55,197 bases of DNA from Promethearchaeota archaeon (GCA_016932935.1 JAFGBX010000173.1:1-55197), one strand, 5' to 3'. Numbered from the stretch's first letter, positions 16,438 to 24,987 are shown. Numbers and translations are program-made. The notes: generated by a model not told the origin, from the sequence alone.

Positions 16438-16956
16438 ATGTCGCAAACACAGAAGTTCAAGCTGAAGATCGTCATCATCGGCGAGCACGCGACCGGGAAG
16501 ACGAGCCTCATCAAGGCGTTCGTCGAGCAGAAGTTCAGCGCCGATTACCGGCCAACCATAGGGACGAACATATTCATCAAGCGGCTGGAACTGGCGGGGG
16601 ATGAGATCACGTTGACCTGTTGGGACATCGCAGGGCAAGAGCGGTGGACTTCAATGAGGCCACTCTATTACAAGGGTGCAAGCGGTGCGATCCTGGTAGG
16701 TGACATTACGCGCAAGAGTACCTTCGAGCAGCTCGCCAAGTTCTGGTTGCCCGACATGGCTAAGCACGTCGGCGAGAAGATCCCCATCATCCTCATCGCG
16801 AACAAGACCGACCTCCCCCGAGAAGCGTCGAATGAGGATGTCGACGCGTGCGCGAAGGACATCGGTGCGACCATGGTGGCCGAGACCAGCGCCAAGAACG
16901 GCGACGGCGTGAACGAGGCCTTCATGAAGATCTCGAAGGCCATCCTCGGTAAATGA
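16438..16956 (+). CDS. Ras/Rab-like small GTPase (copy 1)
   Basis: The protein, started at the ATG 'MSQTQKFKLK', is a complete small GTPase of about 172 residues. G1 is 'GEHATGKTS', G2 the Thr in 'RPTIGTN', G3 'WDIAGQE', G4 'NKTD' and G5 'ETSAK'. The usual effector-region pattern 'TSMRPLYYKGA' is Rab/Ras-like. The C terminus ends KAILGK without a CaaX or cysteine motif, so no prenyl anchor is predicted. In Asgard archaea these GTPases are numerous and presumed regulators of membrane or cytoskeletal processes. A close paralogue follows downstream. Confidence 0.93.
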   Translation: MSQTQKFKLKIVIIGEHATGKTSLIKAFVEQKFSADYRPTIGTNIFIKRLELAGDEITLTCWDIAGQERWTSMRPLYYKGASGAILVGDITRKSTFEQLAKFWLPDMAKHVGEKIPIILIANKTDLPREASNEDVDACAKDIGATMVAETSAKNGDGVNEAFMKISKAILGK

Positions 16957-17198
16957 CGGCGGGTCCTGCTTGCAGAACATCGGTTTTTTTCCGTTTCTAT
17001 GCACCCGTGATGGCTCGAACGAGTGCAAGCCATGGCACGATCCGAAGGGCTTGATAGAAAGTTATTATGGGTTCCCGGTGTCATATTGATGAAGGAACCA
17101 GCGCCGCGGAGTGGCGCGGGGGCGAGCCCGCCGCGCAAGAACGAGGCGCGTTCCGGGCGATCGCGAAATCCGCCATCGAGTCCAACGTCGTGACGAGA

Positions 17199-17717
17199 AT
17201 GCCGCAAAAGTACAAGTTGAAGGCCGTGATCATCGGGGAACACGCCGCCGGGAAGACCAGCCTCATCAAGACCTTCGTGGAGGGGAAATTTTCAGCCGAT
17301 TACAGGCCCACGATCGGCACGAACATCTTCATCAAGAAGATCACGTTCGAGAACGGCGACGAGGCGACGCTCACGGTCTGGGATATCGCTGGGCAGGAGC
17401 GCTGGACCAGCATGCGTCCGTTGTATTACAAAGGGAGCTCTGGGGCACTGATCGTGGGTGACCTGACCAGGAAGTCCACGTTCGACCAGATCGTCAAGTT
17501 CTGGGCCCCCGACGTGAAGCGCCACGCGGGCGAGGCCATCCCCCTCATGGTCCTCGCCAACAAGTGCGACCTCCCCCGGGAGGCCTCGGCCGACGACGTG
17601 GAGAGCTGCACAAAAAATATCGGCGCCATCGGTTCGATCGACACGAGCGCCAAGAACGGCGACAACGTCAACGAGGCCTTCATGCGCCTCACCAAGGCTA
17701 TTCTAAAAAAAGCGTAA
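17199..17717 (+). CDS. Ras/Rab-like small GTPase (copy 2)
   Basis: The listed 216-residue ORF includes an unlikely 44-residue lead; the GTPase proper starts at the ATG 'MPQKYKLK'. All G motifs are intact: 'GEHAAGKTS', 'RPTIGTN', 'WDIAGQE', 'NKCD' and 'DTSAK'. It is very similar to copy 1 along its whole length, so the two are a tandem duplication. Like copy 1 it lacks a C-terminal cysteine. The last 99 bases of this gene recur as a relic at 24436..24534, on the far side of the AT-rich island. Confidence 0.93.
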   Translation: MPQKYKLKAVIIGEHAAGKTSLIKTFVEGKFSADYRPTIGTNIFIKKITFENGDEATLTVWDIAGQERWTSMRPLYYKGSSGALIVGDLTRKSTFDQIVKFWAPDVKRHAGEAIPLMVLANKCDLPREASADDVESCTKNIGAIGSIDTSAKNGDNVNEAFMRLTKAILKKA

Positions 17718-17849
17718 TTATATTCCCTCGTTTTTGAATATCCATCAAAAATCTTATACATCGTTTATTCTGAAATAAAATGACCTTGTAGAGCTTGTTT
17801 CTATTCAATGTGGACATCATTCAAATCGACTTCCATAGAAAAACCTATA

Positions 17850-17942
17850 GAAAAACCCTTATGGGACATAGCAGGACAAGAGTGTTGGAGCGCACCAGCA
17901 ATTCTGACAACTGCTCACGGTCTTCGGGAATGGAAATCCTGA
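17850..17942 (+). pseudogene. degraded GTPase fragment (G3 region)
   Basis: In one frame this short stretch reads 'EKPLWDIAGQECWSAP' and then unrelated sequence to a stop. The WDIAGQE-x-W core is the G3 motif of the two upstream GTPases, with surrounding DNA now AT-rich. There is no G1 before it or G4/G5 after it, so it cannot encode a working GTPase. The 300-base gap between the second GTPase and the giant gene otherwise holds nothing recognisable. Confidence 0.6.
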
Positions 17943-18018
17943 TTCTATAAATCCCCCACCTGGTGCTATTCTCAAGAAATCATAACTCGCTTTTTACTTG
18001 ATTTCATTTATCACGTGA

Positions 18019-21000
18019 TTATTTTGCCAATTCCCAGATTTTAACTGTTTTTGTTCTTGAAATAGTGACAAGCTTGTTGGATTTATCAAGGAACGCTCCT
18101 TTTTTAAATTCCATATCGTTATCAAGCAAGAGGCTTTCGATGGTTTTGTTTTGCATATTCCAAATTATACCTATCATTCCTGCCTGAAATAAGCGCAAAT
18201 CGTCCGAGGAGAGCACGAGATCATCAGAACTTCGTGTTCGAATACCATGTTTGATATTAGAAATCGCGTTTTCTTTCAAGTTGTATGAATAATATCCATC
18301 CCCATAATGAGGCCAAATTACGTAACGTCCTTGTTGGGTGACAAACAATTCATCTTCCCATGAAAAAACGTTTTCCACCTTCACGCTTGTCGAGCCATCG
18401 TTCTTTTCCAATGCATCAAGGGTAGATGTGCATAATTTACCGGTATAATAACCTTCTTCCGAAAAAAGAGGATGGATTATTTTATCTGGTTCAATAAGAA
18501 CGAGTGAATTGATTGATAGATCGACATATCGCGAGAATACACAATTTAAATCTTCGTCATATAATTTAAGTGTATTTGCTTCTGAAACACATATGAGCTT
18601 GTTATCTCGGGGAGCTCTCGCGTGCCATTTCCGATCATGTTGCCTATATTCCATCCGATCCTTGAGTCGCTGAACAGTGTATTTATCTTGTTCACCTGCA
18701 CTCAAAGTATCACGTTTTGATGATTGTACAATAGAATCTGGTTTCTTTTCCATTTGAAAGGCCACACGTTTAACTATTTCTCCTGTAAAAAGTGATATTT
18801 TTACCATCGGATAAGCGAGTTCCTTTGGCAAGATGATGATGTGGTTCGCGTCGGGAGTAATCAGGAGTTTATATGATCTCCCAACATTCGTCGTGATGGA
18901 TAGCTCCCTTTTCTTGCTTTCGAGATTCCAGGCCGTTAACGAACCATCTTCATAGCATATGATAACGCGGTTCCTTGCGTTATCAACGACCATTTCAATC
19001 GGGTCTGTTTTTTTGTCAGCATCGACAGTGAAAGAGAGGCTTGGGTTCAAGAATGGAACCATTTCCAATTTCGGAAGCGATTTTCGGATATCTTGGATAA
19101 TGGTATCTATGAGATAATCTTGGACGGCAAGAAAGGAATCATCCTTTACCCAAAAAAGGAGATCTTGAAGAGGCCAATAGGTACGCTCTTTCACGTCTTT
19201 TAGACAAATCAAGATTTCTTGTTTAATTATATCTGGATCGAGCTTGTGGTTTGTTGCATACTCGATGAGTTTATCACGTCCTGACGTAGATGGATAGGAG
19301 GATCCTCTCTGTTTCCGATACTTTGCTTCAAAGCGAAACGAAGAATCCTTTCGAATCAGCGATTTTATGTACTTTGTTAATATATCGTCGTCAAAAGATT
19401 CGATCCCGAGTTCTTCAATGAAGAAACCAATTCCATAGCCGTCCAGATCGAAGCTACCGTTCTTTGCTTTTATATTACAGTTTTCTATAATGTAGCTCGC
19501 GCTTTTTGGAAGTACTAGAGACAATTCATCACTTTTAAATTCCCGGTACAAAGCAATGCAGCGCCCAGCGCTGAATGAATCGAAACTTTCTTTCAACTTT
19601 TCCAATAACAACCTATCGTCCACGTCATGAAAGAAATGATTGGTTCTAAGCCTAAAGCCGTAATCGAGAGATCCATCTAATATTCTCCTGATGAGAATCT
19701 GTCCATACACGGCCATTGCCTTTGGATCTCCATATTCATTCAGTCGTTTGAGTAAGTGTAATTCAAAATCCTTATACACCAAATTTGAATTATAATCGTT
19801 CTCATCCCAGGCCTGCAGGATCGAACATAATGCCCAGAATTCTTCATCGACAGAATAGGTCCCTTTCTTAGCCACATATTCTTTCTCTCCATGCTTCCCC
19901 GTTCCCATCCGATCCATGTAGATATAATTGATTTTGTCTACAGATTCGACATCGTCGATATAAGCGCCTCGTTCCTCTCTAAGTTCATCGGAAATGTTGA
20001 TGACCAATTCAAAATGAAAATAAAAAACAACTTCATCCACGAGAATCTTAACGTGCTTGTCTTCCTTGATCACGGACAAATAATCATTGATCTTAAACCG
20101 AATGGAACTTGGAGCCAGCCGTTTATCAAGAATTTCAACAATCGATTGCTCAGTCTTTCCCCAGTTGGAACGAGCTTCTTCAATTATGCCAGCATCAAGG
20201 GTCAGATGCCTGAATTTCTCATCGTTCCAAAGATGGGAAGTGAAATATTCAATTTTTTTCATCTTTAAAAACTGATAGGTAATTTTTTCGAATAACTTTC
20301 GAGAATCGGGGGAGATGATGTAAAATAAGTTTTCAACGTCTTTGATCGCGATGTCACTGCTCTTGAGTAGCGAATCGAAAATAACATCGACGTTTTTTTT
20401 GCAGAACTCTAGGAATTGCCTGTTCTCCGGTTTTTCCTCTAAGCATTCCTCATCCCATTCAAATCTATCGGACATTATTTCAGAAGCGATAACTCTAACG
20501 GCTAAAAACCAATTGTTCTCAGAAACAAGTGTTTCCACGTATTTTGTTAAGCGTTCAAAGGAAAAAATGTAAAAGAGATCATAATTATCGGATATAATGT
20601 CCTTGAAGCGTTTCTCGTCCTTAAAATAGGAGTCGTAGACAGTTCGTGCGGCTGCTGGATCCCCGGCGTTAGCAAGCTCGACGAGAAAGAAATCTCCTAT
20701 ATTTTGATCGTGAGCTTCTTTAACATCTTCCCAAGAACACCCTCCTTGTTCGAACCAAAACTTGATCGGGTTCCAATTTGGGTCAAGCTCGGTCATTAGG
20801 ACTTCGATATCATATCCAGCCTGAGAAATTTGAGGCTTGAATGAAGGACCGAGATGTTTTTCTAGCAAGGTTTTCCACGGATCGAGAGGTTTGTTGAAAA
20901 GCGAGACGAGGGCTGCCTTTGCGCGATCATCCTTTAATGAATCAGCAAGGTGCCAAACAACCTCCACGAGATACGCGCGAAGCTTCACATCTGTAACATT

Positions 21001-21900
21001 CGAGACCAAATAATCGACCAGGCGATCTAAATGCTCCTTTTGGAGGAGTTTCCGCGGCATTCCCTCCTCCAAGATGGCGATCTGGTTGTCGGCCGTTTCC
21101 CGTTCAAACCGTGCAAAATGGGATTCAATCATCCTCTCGGGATTATCCACGTCCCCCGCCTCACAGAACCGCAGCCAGACACGGATTTCAGGGATCGAAC
21201 CAAACGTGATTCCTTCCGAGATCGAGATGAGAAAAAAGGAAAAAACAGACAACATGTATTTTTTTTCGCGAGTTTTTTCATCCATAGGTTTGTTCTCAGA
21301 TTGATAACAATCGTCTGGAAGCAACCGACACTCCATATTGACTTTTTCACTATGGTCCACAATCACGCTCATCATTACATTTTCATTCACGGGAGAATCA
21401 TAGAACGTGGCTTCAAAGTCATCCAATTTCACTTTCACTAACAAATCGGGCGTTTCATGGAGCCCTTCTTGAACTCTGATGAAAGGACAATCAAGCTTCC
21501 TCGTGAAGGTAACATCGAATCCCCCCTCTACGCTGAGCTGGGTAATTCCCACGGGAAGAATGCCGTTGATCTGAAGAGCATCTTTGAATCCATGAATGAA
21601 TTGGAAATTTTCCCAGTCAAGATATTCACCAAGGCGCTTCCGTGCCCCCTCCCATCTCCGCGTCTTTAAATTGAGTATTCTTTCCTTGAACACGCGTTTC
21701 GCATTTTCGACGCTCGGTTGTGTATCGAACCCGAGGATCTGGTAGATGAGGGGATCGTGGGAACTTTTATTATAGATGGCGCCGTAGGTAGCGTTTCGAT
21801 CATTCATACAAAGGCACAGTTCTTCTGCTTCATAGCGAGCACCACGCGTGTAAAAATGATAACTCATGTAACCGAATAAGTGTAGATTTTCATCTATCAT
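18019..21900 (-). CDS. giant 1,293-residue protein with C-terminal WD40-like propeller
   Basis: I do not recognise the family of the first 900 residues. They are mostly helical and include Sel1/TPR-like pieces ('NAGDPAAARTVYDSYF', 'YGDPKAMAVYGQILIRRIL'), suggesting an alpha-solenoid. The last 370 residues look like a beta-propeller: 'IICYEDGSLTAWNLES', 'LLITPDANHIIIL', 'LICVSEANTLKLYDEDL' and the final 'LVTISRTKTVKIWELAK'. No transmembrane segment, nuclease or ATPase motif is visible. The start codon overlaps the stop of the radical SAM gene by four bases (ATGA), so the two are co-translated and presumably work together. Codon use is AT-rich, unlike flanking genes. A scaffold or substrate for the enzyme is possible. 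Confidence 0.85.
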   Translation of the reverse strand: MIDENLHLFGYMSYHFYTRGARYEAEELCLCMNDRNATYGAIYNKSSHDPLIYQILGFDTQPSVENAKRVFKERILNLKTRRWEGARKRLGEYLDWENFQFIHGFKDALQINGILPVGITQLSVEGGFDVTFTRKLDCPFIRVQEGLHETPDLLVKVKLDDFEATFYDSPVNENVMMSVIVDHSEKVNMECRLLPDDCYQSENKPMDEKTREKKYMLSVFSFFLISISEGITFGSIPEIRVWLRFCEAGDVDNPERMIESHFARFERETADNQIAILEEGMPRKLLQKEHLDRLVDYLVSNVTDVKLRAYLVEVVWHLADSLKDDRAKAALVSLFNKPLDPWKTLLEKHLGPSFKPQISQAGYDIEVLMTELDPNWNPIKFWFEQGGCSWEDVKEAHDQNIGDFFLVELANAGDPAAARTVYDSYFKDEKRFKDIISDNYDLFYIFSFERLTKYVETLVSENNWFLAVRVIASEIMSDRFEWDEECLEEKPENRQFLEFCKKNVDVIFDSLLKSSDIAIKDVENLFYIISPDSRKLFEKITYQFLKMKKIEYFTSHLWNDEKFRHLTLDAGIIEEARSNWGKTEQSIVEILDKRLAPSSIRFKINDYLSVIKEDKHVKILVDEVVFYFHFELVINISDELREERGAYIDDVESVDKINYIYMDRMGTGKHGEKEYVAKKGTYSVDEEFWALCSILQAWDENDYNSNLVYKDFELHLLKRLNEYGDPKAMAVYGQILIRRILDGSLDYGFRLRTNHFFHDVDDRLLLEKLKESFDSFSAGRCIALYREFKSDELSLVLPKSASYIIENCNIKAKNGSFDLDGYGIGFFIEELGIESFDDDILTKYIKSLIRKDSSFRFEAKYRKQRGSSYPSTSGRDKLIEYATNHKLDPDIIKQEILICLKDVKERTYWPLQDLLFWVKDDSFLAVQDYLIDTIIQDIRKSLPKLEMVPFLNPSLSFTVDADKKTDPIEMVVDNARNRVIICYEDGSLTAWNLESKKRELSITTNVGRSYKLLITPDANHIIILPKELAYPMVKISLFTGEIVKRVAFQMEKKPDSIVQSSKRDTLSAGEQDKYTVQRLKDRMEYRQHDRKWHARAPRDNKLICVSEANTLKLYDEDLNCVFSRYVDLSINSLVLIEPDKIIHPLFSEEGYYTGKLCTSTLDALEKNDGSTSVKVENVFSWEDELFVTQQGRYVIWPHYGDGYYSYNLKENAISNIKHGIRTRSSDDLVLSSDDLRLFQAGMIGIIWNMQNKTIESLLLDNDMEFKKGAFLDKSNKLVTISRTKTVKIWELAK

Positions 21901-22961
21901 ATTATTTTCCCAGAGGATTTTTGATCATTTGACCCTTCATTGAATTCCGGGCAAGAGCGTTTGTTATGTATCAATTTTTTTCTGAATTCTGAGAATTCCC
22001 GTGAAAACCAGACATCATGGATAAAATCACGTGCCCTAGGCACGCTGATCCCTTTGATGCTCGGCTGGCCTTCTAGGAACGAGCAAGGGTAGGCAATCCC
22101 GTCGACGTTGATGTAACAGCTGAAACACGAGCCTTCGCATGGCTCAACCATCATCGACAAGTGCTGCTTGTTCGGTAGATCTTGAATCACGCCTAAAAAT
22201 CGATTCGCCGAGCAGCTATCGAACCCGAAATTTATCTTTCTACGAAGTGCATCGACGATCAATTCCTTGAAATTCGCAGCATCCATGGGATGGAGGGTCT
22301 TTCCCCGCCCCTTTTTTTTTAGACTCAAGAAGATGACTGCATTCAAGCGGTGGACGAGTCGTCGATCCACGCATGTTTTTTTTACAAGCTCCAAGCAATC
22401 GGTGGTCGTTTCCAGGGACATGAGCTGGTGGATGTTGATCTGCTTTCCTCCGGACTTCGCGAGGAGGGCAACAGCATCGAAGCACGTGTCGTCCTCGTAA
22501 TGGCTAACAGCTACGGAACCGCATAGCTCCACGAGTTTTTTTGCATGTTCCGTTGTCAAGTGACTTCCATTGATGGTGACGTTCGGGATGACCTGGTTTT
22601 CCCGGCAATATCGAAAAATGTTCCAGAGATCCGGGTTCGCATCGAGATCGCCTATGCCAAATGCGATTTGGGTGAGCGTGTCTGGAAGCTTGCGAAAAAG
22701 CGCCTTGAAGGTATCGATCGACATGTTCTTGCCAGCAGGCAAGTTGCTCTTATAGCACCACGGGCATCCTCGAGAACAAGATGTGGAAACCTCGATATCG
22801 GCCATTTCTGGCCCGAACGGGCTGAACTGCGGGTCCTCCTTCAAGGTATTCCCCCACCTGATGAAAAGACCGTTTTTCATGTTGAACTTGTAGTTGTATT
22901 TCGCGCTATGGAGAGTCTTCCATTCCCCGCTGGTCTTCACCCCGTATTGCATGCCGATCAC
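21897..22961 (-). CDS. radical SAM enzyme with SPASM-like C-terminal cysteines
   Basis: The 354-residue enzyme has the radical SAM cluster motif at Cys62, Cys66 and Cys69 ('CSRGCPWCY'), then 'LTQIAFGIGDLDANPDLW' and 'NVTINGSHLT'. The C-terminal part has further cysteines ('FDSCSANRF', 'EPCEGSCFSCYINVDGIAYPCSFLEG', 'RSCPEF') that could bind auxiliary clusters, as in peptide- or protein-modifying SPASM enzymes. I recall close relatives in phage and gut-bacterial sequences, but this is memory, not a search. The GTG start is favoured by a GGTGG site 12 bases upstream. It is coupled to the giant gene and divergent from a small 'SNSSS' protein gene, a candidate substrate. Confidence 0.88.
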   Translation of the reverse strand: MIGMQYGVKTSGEWKTLHSAKYNYKFNMKNGLFIRWGNTLKEDPQFSPFGPEMADIEVSTSCSRGCPWCYKSNLPAGKNMSIDTFKALFRKLPDTLTQIAFGIGDLDANPDLWNIFRYCRENQVIPNVTINGSHLTTEHAKKLVELCGSVAVSHYEDDTCFDAVALLAKSGGKQINIHQLMSLETTTDCLELVKKTCVDRRLVHRLNAVIFLSLKKKGRGKTLHPMDAANFKELIVDALRRKINFGFDSCSANRFLGVIQDLPNKQHLSMMVEPCEGSCFSCYINVDGIAYPCSFLEGQPSIKGISVPRARDFIHDVWFSREFSEFRKKLIHNKRSCPEFNEGSNDQKSSGKII

Positions 22962-22998
22962 GCGAAAGAATAACCACCATCTATCTGTGGTTATAGAC

Positions 22999-23007
22999 TT
23001 TTATATC
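22999..23007 (+). promoter_or_regulatory. TATA box of the SNSSS-protein gene
   Basis: TTTTATATC lies about 40 bases before the GTG start. It is followed by an AAGGTGA ribosome binding site 7 bases before that GTG, which decides the start in favour of GTG over the upstream TTG. The same A/T-rich block may serve the divergent radical SAM gene. Confidence 0.55.
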
Positions 23008-23042
23008 ACTTGATCTCGTTTTCCATTTCAAGGTGATTGACC

Positions 23043-23429
23043 GTGAAAATACGCATGGGATTCGTGTCCAACAGTAGCAGTGCGTCCTATATCGTCGCAG
23101 TCAAGGGGGACTTGTACGAGTACGTGCAGCGATTGACGCGGAGCGCGAAAAAAGCTGGTTGGGTTCGTTCATGGAGCCACTTCTTTGACAAGAACGAGTT
23201 TGATGAGTTCATGGGTAATATGAAAGAACAATTGGAATCAGACAGCGATTCAACCCGCGAAAATGCAGAAGATATCCTGAAATTTATCGAAACCGCCAAG
23301 CGTGATGGCCTCAATTTGTATCATTGCACGTTCGATTGGGAGGAAGGCGACGTCACCTCGGGATGGGCTTCGGAGATTCTCGAGGCGCTAAAAAGCCGGG
23401 ATCTAAGAATAATATGGGAGGAAATGTGA
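23043..23429 (+). CDS. small protein with N-terminal 'GFVSNSSS' signature
   Basis: From the GTG chosen, the 128-residue product begins 'MKIRMGFVSNSSSASYIVAV'. I recognise the M-K-x-R-x-G-F-V-S-N-S-S-S block as a recurring N-terminal signature of otherwise diverse uncharacterised phage and bacterial proteins; I know no named function for it. The remainder is acidic and helical ('EFDEFMGNMKEQLESDSDSTRENAEDILKFIE') and ends 'DLRIIWEEM'. The motif resembles a leader or recognition tag ahead of variable cargo. Because a radical SAM gene is divergent at 81 bases, the Ser-rich block or the cargo could be its substrate. This is inference. Confidence 0.75.
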   Translation: MKIRMGFVSNSSSASYIVAVKGDLYEYVQRLTRSAKKAGWVRSWSHFFDKNEFDEFMGNMKEQLESDSDSTRENAEDILKFIETAKRDGLNLYHCTFDWEEGDVTSGWASEILEALKSRDLRIIWEEM

Positions 23430-23488
23430 TCACTTAGGCCATCCTCAAGAAAAAATAGGCTCTTCTTTCCTCTGCAATAACTTCCAAT

Positions 23489-24046
23489 TTAAAAAAAGAG
23501 TTTGATTTTCACCAGGTATTTTCCCCATTTTTTGTCATCGCCTTCACCAACAGTTTCATACATTTTCCCGAGAAAATCATCGATTTCCTTTCTGATTTTC
23601 AAGTATACAGCAGTCTTTTTTTCCTGCCGTTTTATCAAGAATTCAAAAAAATCATTGATAATCTTTCCAACATTTTTATCTTGGAGATCTACCTTCACAC
23701 CAATCCTACTGAAGTAAATAATGTTCATGCGTTCATTATCGATCAAATGTTCGAGATCATCGATAATTTTTTTATCAACACCAAATTGCTTAAAATCCGT
23801 GGTTGCTTCATTCCTATCATGAATGTATCTGAAGCGGCATAACCCCAATACTTGATGTTTCATTTTGCTTCGTTTTTCAAGGAGAACAAACGTGGTATAC
23901 TTGCCTCCTTGCACCTCGTCTTGAGCGATGTATTCCATCAACGTTCCGGATGCTGCGTTCAATTCATCGAAAGCCAGCAGCCCCGTTTTAAATGCCAAGT
24001 CCTCGTCTGAAGCTTTAATTCGACGGAAAACAAAAATGAGCGTCAC
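23489..24046 (-). CDS. GNAT-like acetyltransferase-fold protein
   Basis: The 185-residue protein resembles GNAT acyltransferases weakly: a beta-strand segment 'VLGLCRFRYIHD', then 'NIIYFSRIGVKVDLQDKNVGKIINDFFEFLIKR', which looks like the beta-4/alpha-3 acetyl-CoA region although the Q/R-x-x-G-x-G/A loop is degenerate (LQDKNVGK). It belongs to the AT-rich island and follows a zinc-ribbon gene by 40 bases on the same strand. A role in modification or as a toxin-like acetyltransferase is possible but unsupported beyond the fold. Confidence 0.5.
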   Translation of the reverse strand: MTLIFVFRRIKASDEDLAFKTGLLAFDELNAASGTLMEYIAQDEVQGGKYTTFVLLEKRSKMKHQVLGLCRFRYIHDRNEATTDFKQFGVDKKIIDDLEHLIDNERMNIIYFSRIGVKVDLQDKNVGKIINDFFEFLIKRQEKKTAVYLKIRKEIDDFLGKMYETVGEGDDKKWGKYLVKIKLFF

Positions 24047-24086
24047 TCCCTCTTGGTAGCATCGATTGCGGATCAGATGGACGCGA

Positions 24087-24311
24087 TCACTCGTCGAGCG
24101 CGATTAAACTATCTCCTTGGATTAAGAGTCCATCATCGCACCGGAAACATGCCAGTTTGCCCGTCATAAAGCCCTTCGTGTACCGTTCTCCCGGTTTTAT
24201 CATTTTACCACACATGGAACATCGGAGTAATGGGTTCGCGGCCATTTTTCCATCGGGCGATACCTGCTTGGCTTGATCATCGACTTTTTCGTTAACGTGA
24301 ATGCCTACCAT
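24087..24311 (-). CDS. small zinc-ribbon protein
   Basis: The 74-residue protein has two C-x2-C knuckles (CSMC and CFRC, about 25 residues apart) in 'LLRCSMCGKMIKPGERYTKGFMTGKLACFRCDD', forming a LIM-like or zinc-ribbon module. The N terminus (MVGIHVNEKVDDQAKQ) is polar. It probably precedes the GNAT-like gene in a two-gene operon. The function is unknown. Confidence 0.65.
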   Translation of the reverse strand: MVGIHVNEKVDDQAKQVSPDGKMAANPLLRCSMCGKMIKPGERYTKGFMTGKLACFRCDDGLLIQGDSLIALDE

Positions 24312-24435
24312 ACTATCACCCCAATAGAGGCACGTCTTGGTATTTTAACCACGATACTCTTGTAAAAAAGGCGATAAATAGTTGACGATAATCTGGACAG
24401 CGCCATGTCGGCGGTATCGCCGGCATACCAAGCAT

Positions 24436-24534
24436 GTCGGTGCCATCGGCGCCATCCACACGAGCGCCAAGAATGGCGACAACGTCAACGAGGCCTTCAT
24501 GCGCCTCACCAAGGCCATCTTAAAAAAGCCGTAA
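24436..24534 (+). pseudogene. GTPase C-terminal relic, copy of the end of GTPase 2
   Basis: These 99 bases read 'VGAIGAIHTSAKNGDNVNEAFMRLTKAILKKP' and a stop. By hand alignment they match the last 99 bases of GTPase copy 2 at about 87 of 99 positions with no gaps. It contains the G5 motif only, so it is a 3'-end relic. It marks the right edge of the AT-rich island. Confidence 0.85.
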
Positions 24535-24552
24535 TTCTTTTCCCGACTGGAT

Positions 24553-24987
24553 TCATGCCAGTTCCTCTAGGAACAGGATGCTGGCACCCTGTAACCTGCC
24601 CTTCTCCCTCGCGAGGATTTCCTTCTCCTTGGTGAAGACAGCGCTGGAATTCGTGAGCCTTGCCGCCGTGATCGTCGCGTTGTCGCAAAAGGAAACGGGG
24701 TTGATTGCTTTCAAATGTGACAAGGTGATCGTGAATTCCCACGTGAGATCCAGCACGTCGAGACGGAGGTCGTTCGTCAACGCGTGCATGCTGGTGTATG
24801 CGAAGGTCTCATCCTTCGTCTTTCGTTCGAGCACGTAACCGGTCTCGGCGACCGTGATCTTGCTCACGCACGCGTACGAGGCCGTGCCATCTAGTATTTT
24901 ATCGATCAGCCGAACCGCGTGCGCATGAATGCTGTCGCTATCGATGAAATACCCGACGAGAACCGAGGAATCCAACGCAACCCTCAC
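24553..24987 (-). CDS. PIN-domain toxin (VapC-like)
   Basis: The 144-residue protein is a PIN-domain ribonuclease. Acidic residues are visible in 'VALDSSVLVGYF' (first Asp), 'VAETGYVLE' (Glu) and 'VSFCDNATITAA' (Asp). The last acidic position near 'AVFTKEKE' is less clear than in canonical VapC. The start overlaps the end of the RHH gene by four bases. PIN toxins of this kind cleave tRNA or rRNA when the antitoxin is lost. Confidence 0.85.
   Translation of the reverse strand: MRVALDSSVLVGYFIDSDSIHAHAVRLIDKILDGTASYACVSKITVAETGYVLERKTKDETFAYTSMHALTNDLRLDVLDLTWEFTITLSHLKAINPVSFCDNATITAARLTNSSAVFTKEKEILAREKGRLQGASILFLEELA

Noticed and set aside
18019-21900. ATPase, nuclease or helicase function for the giant protein (defence-system hypothesis)
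   Set aside because: I looked for Walker, PD-(D/E)XK, HNH, TIR and HEPN motifs and saw none, so I do not claim a defence role.
17619-24534. att-site duplication of a classic integrase-driven element
   Set aside because: The flanking copies are about 88% identical rather than identical, and no integrase or recombinase gene is visible inside, so I report an island with relics instead.
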